From Sulfurovum sp. (GTDB taxonomy: Bacteria; Campylobacterota; Campylobacteria; Campylobacterales; Sulfurovaceae), in assembly GCA_015663065.1 (NCBI GenBank), contig DQSX01000210.1:1-13844 (forward strand): DNA of 13,844 nucleotides. The letters run 5' to 3'. The notes beneath the pieces are model-generated. The model saw only the letters and a list, made by a program, of their open reading frames with translations. It ran no database searches and was not told the origin of the DNA. Below are positions 1 to 6,034 of this stretch, piece after piece. Position 1 is the first letter of the stretch. The number at the start of each line of letters is the position of its first letter. Both the position numbers and the translations under genes were made by a program.

Positions 1-855
1 GTGTACACGTGGACCAACATAAGTGTCATACCCTGCTCCAGCGTCAAAATGGTAAGGTTTTGACATCTCTGCCACGGCGATATCAACAGGCACAACATTG
101 TAGAACTTTCGGTCTACTCCTACGATCACAGCATCAAATGACTGCAGTGCATAGAGGGCATCTGAAGTATCTTTTACCAGTTCTGTAGAAAATCTTTCAC
201 CCTCTTTAGCCCTTATTCTTGACTTTATTACATCATCAGAGATGGTTTTGGTTCCTTTTACTGTCACTTTTCCAAAGGTACATACACCTCCTTTGGCAAG
301 TGTGTAGTGAAGGTCAACAGAGTGTTTTTCAAGATCAACATAGGCCTTGGTGTCAAATTCATAGGAGCAGTAACCGTCTTTTAACAAAGCAGCCATGATC
401 TTACTTTTGATGCTTATGAATTTTTTAGCTCTGAAGATCTCATCTTTTTCAAAAGTGATAAATTTGGAGATATTATAGTCAGAGGAGATCTTGATATCTT
501 TTACTTTTACAGGTTCATTCTCTTTGACTGTGACAAAAACAGTGCTATTGGTCTCTTTTATCGTATAGCTGGCATCATAAAAGCCCTCAGAGTCATAAAA
601 CGCTCTCAATGAAGGACTTAGCGTAGGCAAAAGTTTATCTTTGATCGTGGGGGTGTCATCTTTCCAAAATTCAAACTTGCTTTTATGGTCAACCCCGATA
701 GCATCATATATATCAGATTCATCAAAGTACGCTTCCCCCTCTATGACAAAGTTATGGGTAGGTAGGACAATGACTTTTTCATCATCCCCGAAAAGTCCTG
801 CCCAAAGAGATGTCGAACCAAGCAACAATATTAAAATGATGATTTTTTTATACAT
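1..855 (-). CDS. tamA: TamA-like outer-membrane assembly protein, N-terminal part (cut by window edge)
   Basis: The visible 285 codons begin with a signal peptide (MYKKIIILILLLGSTSLWA, residues 1-19). About three POTRA-like repeats follow (roughly 27-112, 115-187, 190-263). Then comes SKPYHFDAGAGYDTYVGPRV, which resembles the first strand of an Omp85 beta-barrel. Three POTRA domains before the barrel fit TamA better than BamA, which has five. TamA works in the outer membrane with inner-membrane TamB in protein or lipid transport to the outer membrane. The start is ATG at 853-855 with an AAGGGA ribosome site upstream. The barrel lies beyond the window, so completeness cannot be judged. The gene follows the lysozyme-like gene in the same direction after 55 bases and may be cotranscribed with it. 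It could be another Omp85-family member; the family is secure, the TamA name is an inference. Confidence 0.75.
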   Translation of the reverse strand, partial: MYKKIIILILLLGSTSLWAGLFGDDEKVIVLPTHNFVIEGEAYFDESDIYDAIGVDHKSKFEFWKDDTPTIKDKLLPTLSPSLRAFYDSEGFYDASYTIKETNSTVFVTVKENEPVKVKDIKISSDYNISKFITFEKDEIFRAKKFISIKSKIMAALLKDGYCSYEFDTKAYVDLEKHSVDLHYTLAKGGVCTFGKVTVKGTKTISDDVIKSRIRAKEGERFSTELVKDTSDALYALQSFDAVIVGVDRKFYNVVPVDIAVAEMSKPYHFDAGAGYDTYVGPRVH

Positions 856-910
856 AAAATTATTTCCCTTAAAAAGTATCATTTTACCCTATTAAGGCTT
901 TAATTAATAC

Positions 911-1705
911 CTATTTCCAATAGGTATCCAATCTGATATTCCAACCTTTTCGCCAACGCTCTTCCCCTCTTGCTTTTGGTGAATTTTTGATACGTCTGCT
1001 CAACATGGCTTTTGCTGAGAGTGCAAAAGCTTTTTGCTTGTTGGCCTCTTTGGGATCCATATGTTCCAATACCTGTAACAATCCCCATCCCTGGCCTTTG
1101 TATCGCTCAGATTTCAGTGTACCTTCACCTTTAAAATTCGTATAATCCAAAAGTACATACAAACCTCGTTCATTGACAGATCCGTTTTTATTGTACAACA
1201 CTTCATAAAAACGTTTTTTTACCAGTTTTTTTCTTTTACCATTGTCGATCGTATCTAACATCTGAGGCAGTGCTTTAGACAAACGATCTGCCATGAACTC
1301 TGCCTGATAAGGCATGGTTGACTTTAAAAAATGAAACAGCTCTCTGTATTTTTTTGAATTTTCTTTTTTTGCTTTAAAAAATGCAGATTTTGTACTCCAG
1401 GGAAGCGGTGTTTTGCTATTGAGCCAGGAAGGCATTTTTACATTTTTCTTCTGCATAAATGACACTACCATGGGGAATACTTCTCTAAAACGTTCCGTAT
1501 GTCCTTTAGGAAACCAGATAAAATGGCCTATACCCACAGAAGCAAAGTCTTCACCTTTGTTCCACCATACAAGATATTTATCCTGTCCTGCACCTTCATT
1601 CTGCCACACTTTTTTGGCTACATAGTTCGCCTGTTTTTGCGTTAATTCAATAGAACCCGAGAAGAGAACCGTCACCGATAATAAAATAAAAAAAATACCT
1701 CTCAT
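911..1705 (-). CDS. Secreted protein with lysozyme-like (GH24-like) motif
   Basis: A 264-residue protein with a signal peptide (MRGIFFILLSVTVLFSG). I chose the ATG at 1703-1705 because GGAGG lies six bases upstream and the signal peptide starts there; an upstream in-frame ATG at 1753 has neither. Near the N-terminus, KKVWQNEGAGQDKY (residues 31-44) is followed by EDFASVGIGHF (52-62). This recalls the GH24 phage-lysozyme signature, a Glu followed by a stretch ending T-I-G-x-G-H. The Glu37-to-Ser56 distance (19) is longer than the T4 lysozyme Glu11-to-Thr26 distance (15), and Ser replaces Thr, so it is not a standard member. The C-terminus is basic, with conserved-looking LLDYTNFKGEG (185-195) and ARGEERWRKGW (245-255). 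The likely site is the periplasm and the possible substrate is peptidoglycan glycan strands; that activity is inferred. I know it only as a hypothetical-protein family. Confidence 0.6.
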   Translation of the reverse strand: MRGIFFILLSVTVLFSGSIELTQKQANYVAKKVWQNEGAGQDKYLVWWNKGEDFASVGIGHFIWFPKGHTERFREVFPMVVSFMQKKNVKMPSWLNSKTPLPWSTKSAFFKAKKENSKKYRELFHFLKSTMPYQAEFMADRLSKALPQMLDTIDNGKRKKLVKKRFYEVLYNKNGSVNERGLYVLLDYTNFKGEGTLKSERYKGQGWGLLQVLEHMDPKEANKQKAFALSAKAMLSRRIKNSPKARGEERWRKGWNIRLDTYWK

Positions 1706-1742
1706 AAATCCTCCATTAATGATTTCAATGTATAGTTTCAAC

Positions 1743-1748
1743 ATTATA
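1743..1748 (-). promoter_or_regulatory. Candidate -10 box for the lysozyme-like gene
   Basis: TATAAT on the minus strand, 37 bases before the ATG at 1705, leaves a leader of about 30 bases that carries GGAGG. On the plus strand the same bases overlap TATACA (1745-1750), a possible -10 for the divergent META gene at 1772, so the two promoters may overlap. No convincing -35 is visible. Confidence 0.4.
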
Positions 1749-1771
1749 CACAATAAAATGGGAAATTTTTA

Positions 1772-2206
1772 ATGTTAAACAGAAAAACGCTTATGTTCAC
1801 ACTCTTCACCACTCTATTTGCAGCAAGTTTGCTCGCCGGGAATACTCCGCTTAAACATCTGAACGATCTGGACGGAGACTGGCATCTGCGTGTCATGGAT
1901 GGCAAAGAGGTGCGTAAAGCAAGAGCTATACTTGATTTTCACTCTAAATCTATGCTGCTTGAAGGTTTTGACGGATGTAACCGCCTCTCAGGAAAAATAC
2001 AAAGAACCAGCAATGATCGTTTTTTTTCAAAAGTGACCTCAACAAGAATGGCCTGCAGACAAAACATACACCGTTATGTCAGTAGAGGCTTGAAAACTGC
2101 CATCAAAGAGGGATTTACGATCACAAAATCAAAAAGATACGGTGTGGAAGGCATTACCCTTAAAAGCAAACACCATGACCTTTTTTTTAAAAGAATGGGT
2201 CATTAA
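1772..2206 (+). CDS. Secreted META-domain (HslJ-like) protein
   Basis: A 144-residue protein with a signal peptide ending near Ala22 (LFAASLLAG) and no lipobox Cys. The rest is one META domain: DLDGDWHLRVMDGKEV (33-48), FDGCNRLSG (66-74) and STRMAC (90-95), the Gly-Cys-Asn and Thr-Arg-Met-Ala-Cys hallmarks of HslJ-type domains, then a C-terminal strand GITLKSKHHDLFFK. The two Cys (69 and 95) may form a disulfide in the periplasm. Family members such as E. coli HslJ are tied to heat or novobiocin tolerance, with no known enzymatic activity. The start is ATG at 1772 with a GGGA site nine bases upstream. It is divergent from the lysozyme-like gene, and its stop overlaps the murF stop by four bases, tail to tail. 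Two T8 runs (2020-2027 and 2181-2188) lie inside the gene. Confidence 0.75.
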   Translation: MLNRKTLMFTLFTTLFAASLLAGNTPLKHLNDLDGDWHLRVMDGKEVRKARAILDFHSKSMLLEGFDGCNRLSGKIQRTSNDRFFSKVTSTRMACRQNIHRYVSRGLKTAIKEGFTITKSKRYGVEGITLKSKHHDLFFKRMGH

Positions 2207-3657
2207 ACAAAAGATGGTGCGTCGTTAGCAAACAATATCAAGTCACCAGGCATTGTCTGCTCCACAAGCATATCTTCCATATCGGCTTTTGAAGAGAGTT
2301 TGACCAGTTTTTCAGGGTCTACATGCGCTTTAAAGATGGCATAGTTCAGCTCACCCGTAACCACCACCAAATCAAAAACTTCATTGGCACGTTCGGCTAC
2401 CTGCACATTGAGTGCATCATCTACTTCAACCAGTCCTGGAGTGATGACCACTTTTCTTCCCTTGTATGTGGAAGCCAGTTCAAAAGAAGCCATGGTCCCG
2501 TCTATGTTTCCGTTAAAAGAGTCATCCAGTATCACTTTTCCACCCGCATCTATACGCTGCAGTCTGTGATCGACCGCTTTAAGGGTAGAGAGCCCCTTTT
2601 GTATCTCTTCATCGGAAAGCCCAAGTTCTTTGGCTACCAGTACAGCTGCAGCAAGGTTCATAGCATTGAAGGCACCCAGAATACTTGCAGAGTAACGTAC
2701 GCCATTAAGGGTAAAAGAAGTATCCTCCAGTGTGGCTTTTACATCTTCTATAAGGTATTCAGGCGCAGGCAGAGGACTTTTTATATCTAAATTCTCTTTT
2801 TCGCCAAAGGTATGCACGATTGTCTCAGGTTTGACCATTGCAGAGGCATGCACCCATGCTTCTTTGAGTCGGGCAGTCTGGAGTATCTCCATTTTGGTAT
2901 TGCGGATGTTCTCCATGGTTTTGAAATACTCTATATGTGCAGGACCTATCTTTCCTACGATCACATAATGAGGATTCACAAAAGTAGTGATCTCGGCAAT
3001 GTCACCCTCTCCTCTTGCACCCATTTCCACAACATAGACTTCCGTATCTGCAGGCAGGTCATCATTGACATCTTTCATAATACCACCCAGTGTGTTAACT
3101 GAACGTGGTGTAGCGTAGGTTTTATATTTGGCTTGCAACAGGTGTTCAATGTAGTTTTTGATACTTGTCTTCCCGTAACTCGCCGTGATCCCTACCACTG
3201 TCAGACCTTCCAGACTCTCTATTTTCTTTTCAGCCTTCACTTTAAAACCGTTAAAAAGCATTTTCTCTATGTACAAAGAGATGAAGTAGGCAAGGAAAAT
3301 AGGAATAACCACAGTAAAGTGCCCTAAAGCAAAGGTGATGAAGATGGCAAACAAGATCATAATGGCATAAAAACGTTTGACTCTTCCCGTCCAAACCAGA
3401 GGTTTATCCAAACCTTTATACCAGGTAAAGAGTAATCCCAGGTAGGCAATAGCCACAAGGAAGCCATAGTCACTGGTATAAGAGACAAACATATACAAAG
3501 CGAACGGTATAAGGAAATAGACAAAATGCCACCAGGTTTTTGTATGATGGAACATCACACGGTTCAGTTTATAACTGTACCACTGCAGATTTGTAATAGC
3601 ATAATATCCCATAGCCAGTAAAAAGAGTAGATAAAAGATCAGGTTCACATAAAGCAT
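2203..3657 (-). CDS. murF: UDP-MurNAc-tripeptide--D-Ala-D-Ala ligase with N-terminal membrane domain
   Basis: MurF adds D-Ala-D-Ala to UDP-MurNAc-tripeptide using ATP, the last cytoplasmic step of the nucleotide precursor. The protein has 484 residues. Residues 1-131 hold four to five hydrophobic segments (about 3-22, 44-61, 64-80, 97-130) in place of the usual soluble uridine-binding domain. The ligase core starts near 150: P-loop GITASYGKTS (156-165, Lys163), VVEMGARGEGD (209-219, Glu211), GPAHIEYF (238-245), the likely carbamylated Lys255 in NTKMEIL, GAFNAMNLAAA (328-338), DHRLQ (363-367) and DDSFNGN (378-384, normally DDSYNAN). From memory a membrane-extended MurF is typical of Campylobacterota. 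ATG at 3657 lies two bases after the hydrolase stop, with AAGGA inside the hydrolase end, so the two genes are cotranscribed. Confidence 0.92.
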   Translation of the reverse strand: MLYVNLIFYLLFLLAMGYYAITNLQWYSYKLNRVMFHHTKTWWHFVYFLIPFALYMFVSYTSDYGFLVAIAYLGLLFTWYKGLDKPLVWTGRVKRFYAIMILFAIFITFALGHFTVVIPIFLAYFISLYIEKMLFNGFKVKAEKKIESLEGLTVVGITASYGKTSIKNYIEHLLQAKYKTYATPRSVNTLGGIMKDVNDDLPADTEVYVVEMGARGEGDIAEITTFVNPHYVIVGKIGPAHIEYFKTMENIRNTKMEILQTARLKEAWVHASAMVKPETIVHTFGEKENLDIKSPLPAPEYLIEDVKATLEDTSFTLNGVRYSASILGAFNAMNLAAAVLVAKELGLSDEEIQKGLSTLKAVDHRLQRIDAGGKVILDDSFNGNIDGTMASFELASTYKGRKVVITPGLVEVDDALNVQVAERANEVFDLVVVTGELNYAIFKAHVDPEKLVKLSSKADMEDMLVEQTMPGDLILFANDAPSFV

Positions 3658-3659
3658 AT

Positions 3660-4385
3660 TTAGTTGTCCTTACAGTGTTGAGTTATAGTGTTTGCAATGA
3701 AATCTGCATGTTTGAGAAAAAAGAAGTGGTCTCCATCCAGAGGGTAAAACTCTGAATTGGCAATAAGTCCTGCGATCTTCTCTCCGGTATAAAGCGGTGT
3801 GGCTGTATCTTCTTTTCCCCAGAAACAGAGTGCTTTGCTTTTAGACTTGGAAAACGAATCTTCAAAGTCTTCATCCACTACATTTTTAAATGTCTCATAC
3901 ATTTCATGACTCATTCCCTGTGCATCAGGAGCCACAAAAAGTTGACGTATCTTGGCAAAACCGAGAGGTTTGAGTAACTTAAAAGTAGCGATCTTTACTT
4001 TAACAGACCAGGGCTTTTCTGTTACTATCCCCGCAGATGAGAGAAGTACCAGACACTCAGTATTTAATAGTGTGGAGACTTTACCGCCAAAAGAGTGCCC
4101 CATGGCTATTTGAGGTTTTACATTCAGTGTGTCTAAAAAAAGTTGTACGATGTTTGCATAATCTTCTGTATTTAAGATCATCTCATTGGAGCTTTTGCCA
4201 AAGCCCGGCATATCGAGGTAAATATGTTTATACCCCGGCAATAATTTTCCAAATGCCTGCTTCATGATCTCTTTGTTGCTTCCCCAGCCGTGAAGTACCA
4301 GAAGTACCGCTTCTTTTGCAGGGTTGACAAGTTCATAGGAGAGTTGAAAGGACTGATCTTTGTAAGTTATCTCTTTAGATGCCAT
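3660..4385 (-). CDS. Alpha/beta-fold hydrolase
   Basis: A 241-residue cytoplasmic alpha/beta hydrolase with no signal peptide. The elements visible are the oxyanion-loop HGWGSN (32-37), the nucleophile elbow GHSFGG (96-101, Ser98), Asp193 in WGKEDTATP and His220 in DGDHFFFL, which make a complete Ser-Asp-His triad. The substrate cannot be read from the sequence; the family includes esterases, C-C bond hydrolases and acyltransferases. A homologous hydrolase lies directly upstream of murF in Campylobacter and Helicobacter (from memory), which hints at an envelope-related role but does not prove one. The start at ATG 4385 has no clear Shine-Dalgarno sequence; instead a TATAAT ends eight bases before it (see the promoter entry). 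murF follows after two bases. Confidence 0.88.
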   Translation of the reverse strand: MASKEITYKDQSFQLSYELVNPAKEAVLLVLHGWGSNKEIMKQAFGKLLPGYKHIYLDMPGFGKSSNEMILNTEDYANIVQLFLDTLNVKPQIAMGHSFGGKVSTLLNTECLVLLSSAGIVTEKPWSVKVKIATFKLLKPLGFAKIRQLFVAPDAQGMSHEMYETFKNVVDEDFEDSFSKSKSKALCFWGKEDTATPLYTGEKIAGLIANSEFYPLDGDHFFFLKHADFIANTITQHCKDN

Positions 4386-4393
4386 TTGTACCC

Positions 4394-4399
4394 ATTATA
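4394..4399 (-). promoter_or_regulatory. TATAAT eight bases before the hydrolase start; possible leaderless promoter
   Basis: A perfect TATAAT on the minus strand is followed by eight bases (GGGTACAA) and then the hydrolase ATG at 4385. With the usual 6-8 base distance, transcription would begin at or within two bases of the ATG. It would serve hydrolase-murF independently of the two small genes upstream. No consensus -35 is seen, which is common in Campylobacterota sigma-70 promoters. Confidence 0.45.
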
Positions 4400-4431
4400 T
4401 TGAATTGAATTATTTTATCATAATACACTTG

Positions 4432-4653
4432 TTAATCAAGATACTTCTCATCTTTCATTGTTTTCTCTTCAATATATTCTCTGTAAAGCAATGCCAGACC
4501 AAAAGTAACAATGATGATCACTCCCGCAGTCACAGCTAACTTTATAAAAATTTCCCAAGGCATCACATTGCCCCACATTTGAGCCAAAAGGAGTATGGCA
4601 AAAAGTGCAAAGATCACCCCTGTAATTAAAGATGCTATTTTCATTGTTTTCAT
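4432..4653 (-). CDS. Small two-helix inner-membrane protein, function unknown
   Basis: A 73-residue protein with two hydrophobic helices, about residues 5-25 (IASLITGVIFALFAILLLAQ) and 35-56 (IFIKLAVTAGVIIIVTFGLA), then a charged tail YREYIEEKTMKDEKYLD. I do not recognise the family. The start ATG at 4653 overlaps the stop of the DUF4177 gene (ATGA) and has AAGGGGA upstream, so the two are translationally coupled and probably act together. A second Met at residue 4 is a less likely start. The gene ends 46 bases before the hydrolase start. It could anchor or partner the DUF4177 protein at the membrane, but that is only context. Confidence 0.75.
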   Translation of the reverse strand: MKTMKIASLITGVIFALFAILLLAQMWGNVMPWEIFIKLAVTAGVIIIVTFGLALLYREYIEEKTMKDEKYLD

Positions 4654-4871
4654 ACTGTCCCCTTTTCTCTTTTTAAAATGACCACATAGCCTTCACGTTT
4701 AAACAGAAGCAACATACGTCTGATGTCTTTTTCCATCGTAACAACTTCCCAACCTGCGCTTGCATTTGCATTGAGGAATTCTGAGAATTTCACAGGATTT
4801 ACTTTCGACTGCCCTAGAAAAAGAGAACCCAACATCCCTTCCTGATATATTACCGCTTTATATTCTGTCAT
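4650..4871 (-). CDS. DUF4177-like small protein
   Basis: A 73-residue soluble protein with no signal peptide or membrane segment. It has the DUF4177 pattern: an N-terminal strand with a Tyr (TEYKAVIYQ), a helix with an Asn-rich turn (FLNANASAGWEVVTMEKD, residues 32-49, including the Gly-Trp-Glu signature) and a final strand YVVILKREK. The molecular function of this domain is unknown. ATG at 4871 is preceded by AAGGG. That ribosome site is one arm of an inverted repeat (see 4875-4918), so translation could be controlled. It is the first gene of the unit that runs into the membrane protein (four-base overlap) and then hydrolase and murF. Confidence 0.75.
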   Translation of the reverse strand: MTEYKAVIYQEGMLGSLFLGQSKVNPVKFSEFLNANASAGWEVVTMEKDIRRMLLLFKREGYVVILKREKGTV

Positions 4872-4874
4872 ATT

Positions 4875-4918
4875 TAACCCTTAAAAAATTATTTGTGGAT
4901 TTTACCATAAAAGGGTTA
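4875..4918 (-). promoter_or_regulatory. Inverted repeat that includes the DUF4177 ribosome binding site
   Basis: TAACCCTT (4875-4882) and AAGGGTTA (4911-4918) are perfect 8-base inverted arms with 28 bases between them. In the minus-strand transcript the promoter-distal arm carries the AAGGG ribosome site of the DUF4177 gene, so the hairpin would hide it. A TAAAAT-type -10 (4899-4904) between the arms would instead make the repeat an operator around the promoter. Sequence alone does not decide which. Confidence 0.35.
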
Positions 4919-4963
4919 CTCCTTGCCTTCAATACAAACACACGAATCTACATATTTTTCTTA

Positions 4964-4972
4964 TGCTATAAA
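4964..4972 (+). promoter_or_regulatory. Orphan extended -10 promoter element
   Basis: TGCTATAAA on the plus strand has the TG-n-TATAAA form of an extended -10, like the elements before cysS (TGCTATAAT) and ruvA (TGCTATACT) in this window. No plus-strand gene follows. The predicted start, about 4979, lies inside the first hairpin, so it could drive a small structured RNA. No -35 is visible. Confidence 0.35.
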
Positions 4973-5009
4973 TGAAGCTCCTCGACCCAAGGGTACGAGG
5001 AGCTTCATT
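4971..5009. repeat. Perfect 14-bp inverted repeat (strong hairpin)
   Basis: AATGAAGCTCCTCG (4971-4984) and CGAGGAGCTTCATT (4996-5009) are exact inverted copies. Inside, ACCC/GGGT can extend the stem past one unpaired A, leaving almost no loop. This is by far the most stable fold in the window. Neither strand has a T-run after it, so it does not look like a normal intrinsic terminator. It may be part of a small RNA, an mRNA end processed by other means, or a repeat family member. Confidence 0.7.
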
Positions 5010-5023
5010 AACTCCATATAGAA

Positions 5024-5084
5024 AACCTTATAAAATGTGCTGTATGGGAGGTTTTATAAGGTTATATCAAATAATTTCTCCCAT
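5024..5084. other. Second hairpin with pseudoknot potential; candidate structured RNA
   Basis: AACCTTATAAAA (5024-5035) and TTTTATAAGGTT (5052-5063) form a perfect 12-bp stem with a 16-base loop. Loop bases ATGGGAG (5044-5050) are exactly complementary to CTCCCAT (5078-5084) downstream, which would make an H-type pseudoknot. CTCCATA just upstream (5012-5018) can also partly pair with the same loop, giving competing folds. On the minus strand the stem is followed by TTTTCTATAT, a weak terminator-like tail for the yafK-like operon. Confidence 0.4.
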
Positions 5085-5141
5085 GAAACAGTAGCCAATG
5101 CATTTCATTAATTCTAACAATAATCATAAAGTTTTAGATTA

Positions 5142-6032
5142 TTACTCGTTTCCTTCACGTATGGTATATTGTCTATTTTTAACTTTAACAAGCGGTGGTA
5201 CTTTTTCAGCTTCAAAATAGTCATAGCCCTCTTTGAGGTTCATCCAGAAATTAAACCATTTATTCTCTGAATGTGCTGCCATGTTTTCCTCTGTCATTTT
5301 AAAAGGATAAGCATGGACTTTAACGGACCTTTGACCTTTTTTCAAAGCTGCTTCCACCAAAGCATAAATCTCTTCTATTTTACTGTTTGTCATGGCGTAA
5401 CAGCCTATGGAGACACAGCTACCATGTACCATAAGATATGAGCCTGTTCGTTTATGCGCCTTGTCATAAGCATTGGGGTAGCCCAGATTAAAAGAGAGGT
5501 GGAACTTGGAATTTGGGTTAAGCTGATGTTTTTTTACCGTATAGAAGCCTTCAGGAGACTGTCTGTCACCCTCTTTCAGTTTTGGACCCAGATCTCCGGA
5601 ATAGGAACAGATAAAGTAATTTTTTAAATGTTTATACTCTGCACCTTTTCGTATCCACACTTCGAGCAGTGATTCCTCTTTAAAGATACGTATAAACACA
5701 GGATCACCCATTTTGACGGAGAGTTCAGACAAACGCACTTTAAGAGGTACAGAGATCAAATAATCTTCGACAATATCCTCAACTGTACTTGATACTTCAG
5801 CCATATGAACCAACTCCTCTTGTGTTATGATAACATTTTGGAGAACACGCTTCTCTTGTACTTTTTCAAAAGTGATATTTTGATCCCAGTGATAGAGGGG
5901 AAAAAGTACAGAGACAGGCAATTCCTTTGGTAAGGGCTTTACAGGATAGGTATAAAAAAGTATAAATGAGAAGAGAAGAAGAGTAGTAACAAGGATGTCG
6001 GCCAATATCAGCCAAGCCCTTGTCATATTCAT
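5142..6032 (-). CDS. YafK/DpaA-family L,D-transpeptidase-fold protein
   Basis: A 296-residue protein with one N-terminal membrane anchor (about 7-27), the rest facing the periplasm. The YkuD domain carries GDRQSPEGFYTV (155-166), NPNSKFHLSFNLGYPNAYD (172-190) and the catalytic MVHGSCVSIGCYAMT (201-215) with His203 and Cys211. KMTEENM (245-251) and FWMNLKEGYDYFE (262-274) follow. These match the YafK subfamily, whose E. coli member (DpaA/LdtF) detaches Braun lipoprotein from peptidoglycan rather than making cross-links. Campylobacterota have no canonical Lpp that I know of, so the true substrate is open; H. pylori Csd6-like carboxypeptidase activity is another option. It starts two bases after the YcbB-like stop with no clear ribosome site, so it probably depends on translational coupling. 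Confidence 0.85.
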   Translation of the reverse strand: MNMTRAWLILADILVTTLLLFSFILFYTYPVKPLPKELPVSVLFPLYHWDQNITFEKVQEKRVLQNVIITQEELVHMAEVSSTVEDIVEDYLISVPLKVRLSELSVKMGDPVFIRIFKEESLLEVWIRKGAEYKHLKNYFICSYSGDLGPKLKEGDRQSPEGFYTVKKHQLNPNSKFHLSFNLGYPNAYDKAHKRTGSYLMVHGSCVSIGCYAMTNSKIEEIYALVEAALKKGQRSVKVHAYPFKMTEENMAAHSENKWFNFWMNLKEGYDYFEAEKVPPLVKVKNRQYTIREGNE

Positions 6033-6034
6033 TT

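Larger units (their letters stand above)
4872..5141. other. 270-base intergenic region rich in hairpins, no credible gene
   Basis: Between the DUF4177 start and the yafK-like stop there is no protein gene I trust. The region holds the repeat at 4875-4918, an orphan extended -10 (4964-4972), two strong hairpins (4971-5009 and 5024-5063) and a weak AT-rich hairpin AATAATC/GATTATT (5119-5125 with 5137-5143). The weak one overlaps the yafK-like stop codon and might mark its transcript end, though no T-run follows it. Confidence 0.6.

Noticed and set aside
1706..1753. Upstream extension of the lysozyme-like gene to the ATG at 1753
   Set aside because: GGAGG and the signal peptide both point to the ATG at 1705; the extension would bury the signal peptide.
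4972..5094. A 40-codon plus-strand reading frame through both hairpins
   Set aside because: It has no ribosome site, its composition follows the inverted repeats, and the structure explains the sequence better.
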